Translations under genes and position numbers: made by a program
The notes under the pieces: generated by a model
The model's input: the letters and a program-made list of their open reading frames with translations, nothing else
Database searches by the model: none
Told to the model about the DNA's origin: nothing
DNA from: Candidatus Schekmanbacteria bacterium
GTDB lineage: Bacteria; Schekmanbacteria; GWA2-38-11; J061
Assembly (NCBI GenBank): GCA_016219965.1
Contig: JACRJM010000004.1
Location: 586,464-650,463 of the forward strand
Direction of reading: 5' to 3'
Length of the DNA: 64,000 bases
Part shown: in pieces, positions 28,670 through 36,629 of the stretch
Layout of the letters: every line of letters begins with the position of its first letter
Numbering within the stretch: position 1 is the stretch's first letter

Positions 28670-28722
28670 TTGATTGTTTTTATGTTATTGCTTATGAGCT
28701 TGAGCAGGATAGAAACAATCAA
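28670..28722. repeat. 10-bp inverted repeat before the CoA-binding gene
   Basis: TTGATTGTTT (28670-28679) and AAACAATCAA (28713-28722) are perfectly complementary across a 33-base loop that itself contains TGCT...AGCA. The right arm ends at the ATG of the CoA-binding gene and starts just after the giant gene stop. It could act as a weak terminator or occlude the downstream start. Confidence 0.55.
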
Positions 28723-28764
28723 ATGAAAAACCTTCGCAAAATATTTGAGAAGTCAAAGACCATA
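28720..28764 (+). repeat. Intact-side copy of the 45-bp duplication
   Basis: Second copy of the sequence at 18800-18844; here it is the genuine start of the CoA-binding gene. The two copies are in direct orientation 9.92 kb apart, with the giant gene and its promoter between them. Confidence 0.85.
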
Positions 28765-29142
28765 GCAGTTTACGGGATGTCTAAGAACCCTGACAAACCG
28801 GCGCAGCTTGTCCCTGCTTATTTCGTATCGCAGGACTACAATGTGGTTCCAATCAATCCTTCAGCAGATGAGATCATTGGCATTAAATGCCATAAGAACC
28901 TAAGTGACATATCTGAGCGGATAGACATCCTTGATGTTTTCCGTCCCTCTGAGGAAGCAGTTGAAGTTGTGAAAGAAGCTATAGAAAGAAGAAAGATAAA
29001 AGGCGACATAGACGTCATCTGGCTGCAGGAAGGCATCGTAAGCGATACCGCCCGCGAACTCGCAGAAAAAGAAGGCATTATCTTTATACAGGACAAATGC
29101 CTGTACAAAGAATACGTAAAGGTCTTCCCCGAAAGAGATTAA
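28723..29142 (+). CDS. CoA-binding domain protein, YccU-like
   Basis: A 139-residue single-domain protein of the CoA_binding_2 type with a Rossmann fold: IAVYGMSKNPDKPA near the N-terminus, VVPINPSADEIIGI, and DVIWLQEGIVSDTARELAE. Family members bind CoA-like ligands; the cellular role is not established. Length is normal. The ATG carries no strong ribosome-binding site. Its first ~45 bases are duplicated 10 kb upstream. It converges on the bd-like operon with only 12 bases between stops. Confidence 0.9.
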   Translation: MKNLRKIFEKSKTIAVYGMSKNPDKPAQLVPAYFVSQDYNVVPINPSADEIIGIKCHKNLSDISERIDILDVFRPSEEAVEVVKEAIERRKIKGDIDVIWLQEGIVSDTARELAEKEGIIFIQDKCLYKEYVKVFPERD

Positions 29143-29154
29143 TCAGGCAATCAA

Positions 29155-30279
29155 TTATGCCTCTGCCTTCTTTGGACTCTTTGCAACCTGCATTACCATC
29201 CACACGACAATTCCTACACCTATCACAAAAAGAATAAGGAAAATTATAAGCGGGCTCCATTGAATGTTCACCTTTTCTCCAGTTACATCAAGATATGCTG
29301 ATAATTCCTTGTTCTGAACAATCTGGCGGCTTATGGCATTTAAGGCGAGCACAATAAACTGTGCAAGACCGATTGCCAATGCCTTCCCCTTTGTCAGTGA
29401 TTTGCGGAATAGTAAAATCAAAATGAAAGGTATTCCGGGTGCAACGGCAGTTAAAGCTGTGAGTATAAAAAAGTTACCTCCAAGCTGGTGAGCTCTGACA
29501 GCCGGATTAATGGCGCCGAAAAAATACCATGAGCCTGCTGCGGCAAACCATAAAATCCCGACAAGATACATTTTAAGCGCAAAATCAGATGTCCATTTTT
29601 TGTAATTATCTTTTTCGCTTCCCGCGAAAAAGCCGCTATCAATTATTACGTAGGCTGCCGTTGTCGTAATGGCAAGTCCGAACATCATGAGCCAGCGTGG
29701 TATAAGGACAGGGTCACCGATGTTTAGAGCAGTTCCAAGAGATGCCCCGCCAATGCTGTTAGCTTTCCACAGCGCTTCCCATGCCCCGATGTTTGTCATT
29801 AGACTGAAGCTGTTTGCAAAAAGAAACCCGATGAGCATGAAGGAAATTGCGGAAACCCAGCCTACCGCATATTTTATTCCGGTCATGGTTCCGCTTCGAA
29901 GCCCCACAACATAATAATAGACTCCGTAATATGCCGCTGTGAGCAGTATAAAAATACTGAACCAGGGCCATGCCATAAGTATTGTAGCAGGGTAGAAGAC
30001 CTTGTAATAAGCGACCTGTGTGAAGAGAAGCGGGACTATACCGAAATTTACGCCAATTGAAATTATAACCGGCATTGCATTAAGAACGCGGTCACTTAGT
30101 CGTTTACCGTTTTCTCCTCCAAACTTTCTAAGGAGGAGCATGGTTATAATCCCTGCATACCATATATTCATCGGTACCATGTGGAGTGTGAAACCGAGTA
30201 CCTTGAAGAAAACAATAAACCAGTAAGGTGCGGGAAACCCAAGTGCATTGTCAGGTGCAAGAAGTGTCATAGTCATCAT
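29155..30279 (-). CDS. Cytochrome bd-like quinol oxidoreductase, second membrane subunit
   Basis: A 374-residue polytopic membrane protein with about nine hydrophobic helices, related to CydA-type subunits. It has no soluble domain and no CxxCH. It starts ten bases after the stop of the cytochrome c-containing subunit, with TAGGAGA before ATGATGACTATG; the first ATG is used because of spacing. With its partner it should form a membrane quinol-oxidising complex. Whether the electron acceptor is oxygen or another protein cannot be told from sequence. Confidence 0.75.
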   Translation of the reverse strand: MMTMTLLAPDNALGFPAPYWFIVFFKVLGFTLHMVPMNIWYAGIITMLLLRKFGGENGKRLSDRVLNAMPVIISIGVNFGIVPLLFTQVAYYKVFYPATILMAWPWFSIFILLTAAYYGVYYYVVGLRSGTMTGIKYAVGWVSAISFMLIGFLFANSFSLMTNIGAWEALWKANSIGGASLGTALNIGDPVLIPRWLMMFGLAITTTAAYVIIDSGFFAGSEKDNYKKWTSDFALKMYLVGILWFAAAGSWYFFGAINPAVRAHQLGGNFFILTALTAVAPGIPFILILLFRKSLTKGKALAIGLAQFIVLALNAISRQIVQNKELSAYLDVTGEKVNIQWSPLIIFLILFVIGVGIVVWMVMQVAKSPKKAEA

Positions 30280-30289
30280 CGTCTATCTC

Positions 30290-31663
30290 CTAATTCTCAC
30301 GGGGCAAGCCCTGAGGAAATGGTTTTGCAATTGATTGAATGTAATCTGTAAGCAACATTGCTTCTTCATCTGTACCGGCAAAGGGAGGCATGAAAAAGTG
30401 CGCCTGATCAAGATGCCTTAAAAGGGTTAATGTCATTTCAGGTGTCCAGCCGCGTGTAACTTGTCCAACAGCAGAATAACCATCGCCTGCTGCATGGCAG
30501 TCGTTACAGTGGTACTGGAAAAGGACTTCTCCGATTTTTATCCTTTCGCTTTGGGGAAGATTCAAAAGCTCTGCTTCGTTTATTTGTCCTTCAGGATTGA
30601 GCGCAGAAGGGTAATAGCTTGCAATAAAAGCTTTTGTCCATACTCCTCCTTCGAGATAGCCATTCTTCTTCAAGCTCGGTATCTCAGATGGAAGAATCTG
30701 ATTGCTGAGAACGACATCATAGACAACAAAAGGTTTGCGTACTGCTTCCCTTATGAACTCTCCTGTTCCTGTTGCAGCGAGACCGAAAGTGAAAAGCAAG
30801 ATAGCAAATCCGGGTGTTATCCACCCCGGGTTTCTGAATGGCCCCAGATAAAGCATAATGAACACAACTATGGTCAGGAGGAATATGAGTACCATGAGCA
30901 CATTTAAAACGCTTGCTGCTGCAAGCGCTGCCTTAGCTGATTCAGGAAGTGCAGCAAACCACCAGAGTCCTCCAACTGTTACAAGTATGGCGCCAAGAAG
31001 ACCCGGCTTTGTGGAGCGCGTGCTTATTAGCCCCTGCAGACTCTTATCCTTTAGGCGAAATGCAGCATGCATGTAGACATAAAGCGATGCCAGAAGAAGT
31101 GAACCTCCGGTTCGTGCAATTGTCTGCGGCAGAAACTGCGGATTAAGGAACGCAGACCAGAAGGACTGGTCTGCCGGCCAGTTTCCCGGGTGAAGCATAA
31201 AGGCTGTGATACCTGTTATAAGAACAAGGCTTATCCATGCAGAGATTCCATAAATCCACCCGATTGTCTGGTGGGTTTTTGAGCTAAGTCTGTCCCAGTA
31301 ATAATAAAAGATGAATGCCGAAGCGATCTCAAGAACAAAGAAAACATATTCCATTGCCCAGCCGAATACGAATATGTGAATCAATGCTTCCGTAGCAAGG
31401 GGAGAAGCAAGGCCGATTGTCCACCATATTCCTACACCGGTTATGGAGCCGTAAACAGCTGTTATAAGAATGAAGAACCATGCATGATCTTTTAAATAAC
31501 TTAAATAAGCCCGGTTCCCGGTTTTGTAGGCGTATTGAGTCTCGGCTGCAAGAAACAAACCTCCTCCTACCGCATACATGGAAACAAAAACATGAAACAC
31601 AGAAACACCTGCAATCAGCATCGGGGATGTTAGAAAGGGAACATACCACCAGGGATAATGCAT
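30290..31663 (-). CDS. Cytochrome bd-like subunit I fused to a cytochrome c domain
   Basis: 457 residues: about eight or nine transmembrane helices of the CydA/bd-like type (about 10-300), starting MHYPWWYVPFLTSPMLIAGV, followed by a soluble C-terminal domain. That domain has one covalent haem site CNDCH (386-390) and a distal Met segment HFFMPPFAG. Similar bd-like proteins with extra haem c occur in Nitrospirota and metal- or sulfate-reducing bacteria. The fusion gives an exit or entry route for electrons on the periplasmic side that canonical bd oxidases lack. It is the first gene of a two-gene operon. Confidence 0.8.
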   Translation of the reverse strand: MHYPWWYVPFLTSPMLIAGVSVFHVFVSMYAVGGGLFLAAETQYAYKTGNRAYLSYLKDHAWFFILITAVYGSITGVGIWWTIGLASPLATEALIHIFVFGWAMEYVFFVLEIASAFIFYYYWDRLSSKTHQTIGWIYGISAWISLVLITGITAFMLHPGNWPADQSFWSAFLNPQFLPQTIARTGGSLLLASLYVYMHAAFRLKDKSLQGLISTRSTKPGLLGAILVTVGGLWWFAALPESAKAALAAASVLNVLMVLIFLLTIVVFIMLYLGPFRNPGWITPGFAILLFTFGLAATGTGEFIREAVRKPFVVYDVVLSNQILPSEIPSLKKNGYLEGGVWTKAFIASYYPSALNPEGQINEAELLNLPQSERIKIGEVLFQYHCNDCHAAGDGYSAVGQVTRGWTPEMTLTLLRHLDQAHFFMPPFAGTDEEAMLLTDYIQSIAKPFPQGLPREN

Positions 31664-31978
31664 TTTCTCTTCCTCCAGTTTATAATTTAATTGATTAACA
31701 TACTTCTCAATAATGCCATGCGAATATTATAGATAGGAATATTCTATACAGCCCTTGCAAATTTGTTGCCAATTTGAACCATGAATATTTGTATTTTAAA
31801 ACAGATAGTTAGGAGGAAGGGGTATTGGGAGCCAGTTTTTTTGTTTCATTTAAGAAAATATTGTTAAAAATAAGAAACATTAAATAAGATAAGATGACAA
31901 ATAGATAATGATAGGAACACAAAAAAAAGTTCCCTGTACAGAGGTGCAGGGAACTTTTTTAGGGATGGTGCGTTATAG
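31664..31978. other. Intergenic region: bd-operon upstream sequence and a terminator
   Basis: 315 bases between two minus-strand genes. Upstream of the bd-like operon there is an inverted repeat GAATATT-N9-AATATTC (31722-31744) overlapping a minus-strand TATAAT (31726-31731). This could be a regulated promoter, but no good -35 is present. The middle is AT-rich with nothing I recognise. The end holds the terminator listed separately. Confidence 0.35.
31923..31960 (-). terminator. Strong terminator after the propeller-protein gene
   Basis: A stem of about 14 bp, AAAAAAGTTCCCTG pairing with CAGGGAACTTTTTT around an 8-10-base loop. A and T runs on both sides make it potentially bidirectional. 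It lies 19 bases after the stop of the minus-strand gene at 31979-34483. Confidence 0.85.
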
Positions 31979-34483
31979 CTATTTTACAGTAATTTTATTC
32001 GATACGACTGTGTTGTTATTCTCAGACATCTCTTCAATTGAAGAAGCGCTGTCGCAGACAGCTTTCAGATAGTATTTTCCGGGTTTCAGATTCTTCGCCG
32101 GTTTCCATTTCAAAACAACGGTCTTGCTTTTGTTTGCTGATATGCTTCCAATTGATTTGGTTGCAAGCAGAGTATCATTATCCATATCCGCATCAGAATT
32201 ATTGGAAGAAAGGTAGAAGCTTACTTTTGATGCTGCTGCGGCAGTCCCGATGTTCTTTACAACAGCACGAACTTTTGAGGTTATTTTACGTTTCACTTTT
32301 GATGATACCTTGATGGAGCCGGCTTTTAGGTCAGGCAGATCTGTCTGCTCAGTAGTCTGCGCATAAAGACCTGTCCCTGTTCCTACCAGCAGGTCGTCCC
32401 AGTAAAGGACGTTAATGTCAGTGCCAACAGGATATTCATAGCCTAGCACCCATGATGCCCCGTCATAATAGTAAATATCTTCTCCGACAGCAATATAAGG
32501 AGTTTCATTGTCAGATGAGTCTTTTCCTATTGTTACAGCAGTTGCGCTCCTGTTGAGCGGCAGTCCGTCAGTGTTCATCATCTTCCATGTTGTTGTTCCT
32601 ACTGCCATGACATAAATCCGTGGTTCATTGGTGCTGTTGCCTCCGGCTGCATAGACATCGCCGTTCGAATTTATTGCAAGGCTGTTGGCTCCGAAGTTTG
32701 TGATGTTTGTTTCTGTTTCAGATGAAACCATATCATTACTGAAGGTTGAAATCCCGCTTGGGACATCGTAGTTAATAGTCTTTACTCCATAAGAGGAAGT
32801 GACACCGTCGTTCACATATTCGCACCCTGCATATATGGTTGTGGTGATACCGCTGTCACTGACAATGAGCAGATCTTTGACTTCAGCGTTATATACTCCT
32901 GTGTCAACCATCGCCCATGAAGGATCCACCGAGCTTGCATCCTGAGTTATAAGTATGCCTCCCTTTACTCCGCTTGAAGAAGAATTGATGCCTACAACGA
33001 CAACATCCGGATTGTCAGGATGAATGGCAACACTTGCGACGCGGCTGTTGTAATTAAATGTTCCGCTGTAAGCCGTTTCTTCAGTAGAAAAGATCATGCT
33101 CCAGGTAGAGCCGGCATCAGAAGTTCTATAAAGCCGCACATTACCGGCATATGCTGTTCCTCCCGACGTGTCACTTTTATCCATTGCAATGGAATAATAT
33201 GGCGAGCCGTCATTGTTGGGAAAAAAGGTCGTCCATGTCGGAGAAGAAGCATTATAATCTTTGACCTGTCTGATTCCTGCTTTTGAAGCAAGCCATCCGA
33301 TGGTCTTGTCGCTATTCATATCAAAATCATTTACCTGAACTGCTTCAACGCCATCATCTATTTCGATGAGATCAACGCCACTGTTAATTGAAGCACCGAT
33401 TCCCAGGTCAGTGGTAAGATAGATTACATTACTGTTATTAGGGTCAGCAAAAACAGCACCGTCATTTGAATGCGTCTCACTTGTTCCACCGTTAGGCATT
33501 GCATGCCAGCTTCCGTCTTCTCCTTTGTTTGTGTTCACGGCTGAGCCGAAATACACGTAATAAGCATCAGCCGTTCCGCCCGCGGCAATATTACTTCCGG
33601 ATGTTCCGCCAATACCTGTAAAGACAGAATGCCATGTAGCACCATGATCATCTGTGTAAGCAATGAATTTTGTCTGTGCGGGCTCGACAGATTCCTGTGC
33701 ACCGACAAATATCCTCCCGTCAGGACCTATGCCGAATGCCCTGTAATCCCTTTCACTCCCAAGATCAACAACCGGCAGCATTGAAAATGTACTCCCTGAA
33801 GTCAACGAGCTATACGTTTCTGATGACTCATATATTTTGGGGGATGTGCCGGGCTGAAATATATAGACTAAACTGGTGGCCGGATTTACGAGCAACCGCA
33901 CACCTGCAGGGGCGCCGCCGCTGCCGACATCAATGGGACTTGAAACGCTTTCGGTGAAGGTCCCGTTTCCTGCTATGGACCCGAAATGGAGCTTGATGTT
34001 TCCCTCCATTACGAGATAGAAAAGCATGCTGTTGTAAACAGTTACAGACTGGGCATTGCTGTCAACTATCGTATTGATTGTCCCTGCTGTGGTTGAACAG
34101 CTTAGAAGCTTCCCATCATTGATTGAAAAAAGATATCCCGAGTTTCCATCGGCTGCGAAGGAAGTAATACTTTTCCCATAACCGTCATCACTGTCCATGT
34201 CAGGCACAGGCTGAAATGCACTGTACGTAGGTGTTATCACTGAATGGTCGACATCGGCATAGAACATAGAATTTGCGCTTTCTGTAGAAATGAAAATTCT
34301 TGTAGTTGTAGAGCTTATTGGTGCTGCATCAATCCAGTTTATCCTTCCACCATATACCTTCTGTGTAACGGGAGATGTCAGTCCGCTGCCATGAACTGTT
34401 GATGAAATGCATAATGAGATAAAAATAAATAAAATGGAAAACAATAAGGAAAATCTTTGAATTCTCTGCTGAAGTATAAGCAT
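31979..34483 (-). CDS. Exported beta-propeller (BNR/sialidase-like) protein with CARDB domain
   Basis: 834 residues with a signal peptide (hydrophobic 12-30, cleavage near VHGSG). The middle (about 40-700) has recurring propeller-blade sequences. Asp-box-like motifs include YTDDHGATWHSVF and RTSDAGSTWSMIF, and propeller phrases such as VAIHPDNPDVVVVG and SLAINSNGDVYAAGG also occur. A C-terminal CARDB/Ig domain (about 730-834) begins LPDLKAGSIKV. Such proteins are typically cell-surface or secreted; without catalytic residues I assign no enzyme activity. Its CARDB domain resembles those in the giant protein, and both end in basic residues. Confidence 0.75.
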   Translation of the reverse strand: MLILQQRIQRFSLLFSILFIFISLCISSTVHGSGLTSPVTQKVYGGRINWIDAAPISSTTTRIFISTESANSMFYADVDHSVITPTYSAFQPVPDMDSDDGYGKSITSFAADGNSGYLFSINDGKLLSCSTTAGTINTIVDSNAQSVTVYNSMLFYLVMEGNIKLHFGSIAGNGTFTESVSSPIDVGSGGAPAGVRLLVNPATSLVYIFQPGTSPKIYESSETYSSLTSGSTFSMLPVVDLGSERDYRAFGIGPDGRIFVGAQESVEPAQTKFIAYTDDHGATWHSVFTGIGGTSGSNIAAGGTADAYYVYFGSAVNTNKGEDGSWHAMPNGGTSETHSNDGAVFADPNNSNVIYLTTDLGIGASINSGVDLIEIDDGVEAVQVNDFDMNSDKTIGWLASKAGIRQVKDYNASSPTWTTFFPNNDGSPYYSIAMDKSDTSGGTAYAGNVRLYRTSDAGSTWSMIFSTEETAYSGTFNYNSRVASVAIHPDNPDVVVVGINSSSSGVKGGILITQDASSVDPSWAMVDTGVYNAEVKDLLIVSDSGITTTIYAGCEYVNDGVTSSYGVKTINYDVPSGISTFSNDMVSSETETNITNFGANSLAINSNGDVYAAGGNSTNEPRIYVMAVGTTTWKMMNTDGLPLNRSATAVTIGKDSSDNETPYIAVGEDIYYYDGASWVLGYEYPVGTDINVLYWDDLLVGTGTGLYAQTTEQTDLPDLKAGSIKVSSKVKRKITSKVRAVVKNIGTAAAASKVSFYLSSNNSDADMDNDTLLATKSIGSISANKSKTVVLKWKPAKNLKPGKYYLKAVCDSASSIEEMSENNNTVVSNKITVK

Positions 34484-34715
34484 AGGATTACCTCCCGGGT
34501 TAAGGTTGGCTTATAGGCGGACTCTTTGTCGTCATATGAATTTTTAAATGTTAATTAAACTTAAAGCTCTGCTATTGTGTTGAGGCTTTAAACCTTGAAT
34601 AGTGATAAACTAATAGAATAAAATAATAATAATTTTATATGCACAAAACGGAGAGCGTAATTACTGTTATAAAGTTTAACCATGCAAGCCAGTTTAAACT
34701 AAGGAGAATAAAAAG

Positions 34716-36626
34716 GTGAATGTCAGGAAAATTTCTTTTATAACAGATGATGATGTTTACCTTTTTAAGGAAGGCAATCATTTCAAACTTTATGAAAAGC
34801 TTGGTGCACGCATTTGCATAGATGACGGGACTCCCGGGACTTATTTTGCAGTCTGGGCGCCAAATGCATCTACAGTTTCTGTAACCGGAGATTTCAATGG
34901 ATGGAATAACAAATCGCACAGGCTTTATTCAAGGTCTGACAGCTCCGGTATATGGGAAGGTTTTATTCCGGGTATCGGTAAAGGCGATATTTACAAGTAT
35001 CACATAAAATCCCATTACCATAATTACAGAGTCAGTAAGGCAGACCCTTTTGCATTACTTTATGAAACTCCTCCTAAAACCGCTTCAGTAATATGGGACT
35101 TAAATTATAAATGGGATGATGCAGAATGGATGGGAAAAAGGCATGCTGCCAATTCAATCCATGCTCCCATGTCTATTTATGAAATTCACATCGGCTCATG
35201 GCGCAAGGTGCCAGAAGATGGAAACCGTCCTCTCACATATCGTGAAATGGCGGATTATCTTCCCGATTACGTCAGCTCTATGGGATTCACACATGTTGAA
35301 TTTCTTCCCGTAACAGAGCATCCGTTTTACGGCTCATGGGGTTATCAGTCTTTAGGCTATTTTGCACCAACAAGCAGATACGGGACCCCTCAGGATTTTA
35401 TGTATCTTATCGACTCTCTTCACAAACATAACATTGGAGTTATCTTTGACTGGGTGCCTTCGCATTTCCCCGGAGATGAACATGGGCTTTCTTATTTTGA
35501 CGGGACTCATCTTTATGAACATTCCGACCCAAAACAGGGTTTTCATCCTGACTGGAAAAGTTACATATTCAACCATGATAGATACGAGGTTCGCGCATTT
35601 CTTGTGAGCAGTGCTATTTTCTGGTTTGATAAATTCCATATTGACGGGCTCAGAGTGGATGCGGTTGCCTCAATGCTTTATCTAGATTATTCGAGAGAAA
35701 ATGGGGAATGGGTGCCTAACCATTATGGCGGAAGGGAAAACCTCGGGGCAATTTATTTTTTACGCCGGTTGAATGAAGCTGTTTACTCCGATTACCCTGA
35801 TGTCCAGATGATAGCTGAAGAATCCAGCGCATGGCCTATGGTGTCAAGACCTACATATGTCGGGGGTCTTGGGTTTGGCATGAAATGGAATATGGGATGG
35901 ATGCACGATACGCTCGAGTATTTTACAAAAGACCCAATCCACAGAAAGCACCATCATAATCAGCTTACTTTCAGCATTTGGTATGCATTCTTTGAAAATT
36001 TTCTTTTACCCCTTTCTCATGATGAGGTTGTTTTCGGGAAGGGCTCTCTCATAGGAAAAATGCCGGGTGATTACTGGCAGAAGTTTGCAAACCTCCGCCT
36101 CCTCTTTGGCTATATGTACGGCCACTCAGGGAAAAAGCTTCTCTTTATGGGCGGTGAGTTTGCCCAGTGGAGCGAGTGGTATCATGAGACAAGCCTGGAC
36201 TGGAATCTTCTTGAATATGAAAAACATCAGCAGATACAAAGATGGGTGCAGGATTTAAACCGTTTATACAGGGCTGAACCTGCGATGTATGAACTTGATG
36301 CAGATCGGGAGGGTTTTGAATGGGTGGATTTCAGCGACTGGGAAGGGAGCATAATAAGTTTCATCAGGAAGGGCAGGACTGTAAATGACCTGGTGCTTGT
36401 GATCTGTAATTTTACTCCTGTAACACGGACAGGATATAAAATCGGAGTTCCAAGGGAAGGGTTTTGGAAAGAGGTACTTAACAGCGACAGCTCGGAGTAC
36501 GGAGGAAGCAATAACGGGAATTCAGGCGGTGTCAATGCCGGTAAAGATAGTTCATACGGGCATGGTTTTTCGGTCTCTTTGACGATTCCGCCGCTTGCTG
36601 TGATTTTCATGAAACATTCCGGATAA
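34716..36626 (+). CDS. glgB: 1,4-alpha-glucan branching enzyme
   Basis: Introduces alpha-1,6 branches into glycogen. 636 residues: CBM48 domain (about 30-115, FAVWAPNASTVSVTGDFNGW) and GH13 barrel. Predicted catalytic residues are D315 (nucleophile, HIDGLRVDAVASMLY), E368 (MIAEESSAWP) and D436 (LSHDEVV). The start is GTG with AAGGAG at good spacing. The last ~40 residues contain a Ser/Gly/Asn-rich insertion (SSEYGGSNNGNSGG) before the terminal strand. It is the first gene of a four-gene operon; the next starts four bases after the stop. Confidence 0.95.
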   Translation: MNVRKISFITDDDVYLFKEGNHFKLYEKLGARICIDDGTPGTYFAVWAPNASTVSVTGDFNGWNNKSHRLYSRSDSSGIWEGFIPGIGKGDIYKYHIKSHYHNYRVSKADPFALLYETPPKTASVIWDLNYKWDDAEWMGKRHAANSIHAPMSIYEIHIGSWRKVPEDGNRPLTYREMADYLPDYVSSMGFTHVEFLPVTEHPFYGSWGYQSLGYFAPTSRYGTPQDFMYLIDSLHKHNIGVIFDWVPSHFPGDEHGLSYFDGTHLYEHSDPKQGFHPDWKSYIFNHDRYEVRAFLVSSAIFWFDKFHIDGLRVDAVASMLYLDYSRENGEWVPNHYGGRENLGAIYFLRRLNEAVYSDYPDVQMIAEESSAWPMVSRPTYVGGLGFGMKWNMGWMHDTLEYFTKDPIHRKHHHNQLTFSIWYAFFENFLLPLSHDEVVFGKGSLIGKMPGDYWQKFANLRLLFGYMYGHSGKKLLFMGGEFAQWSEWYHETSLDWNLLEYEKHQQIQRWVQDLNRLYRAEPAMYELDADREGFEWVDFSDWEGSIISFIRKGRTVNDLVLVICNFTPVTRTGYKIGVPREGFWKEVLNSDSSEYGGSNNGNSGGVNAGKDSSYGHGFSVSLTIPPLAVIFMKHSG

Positions 36627-36629
36627 AAC

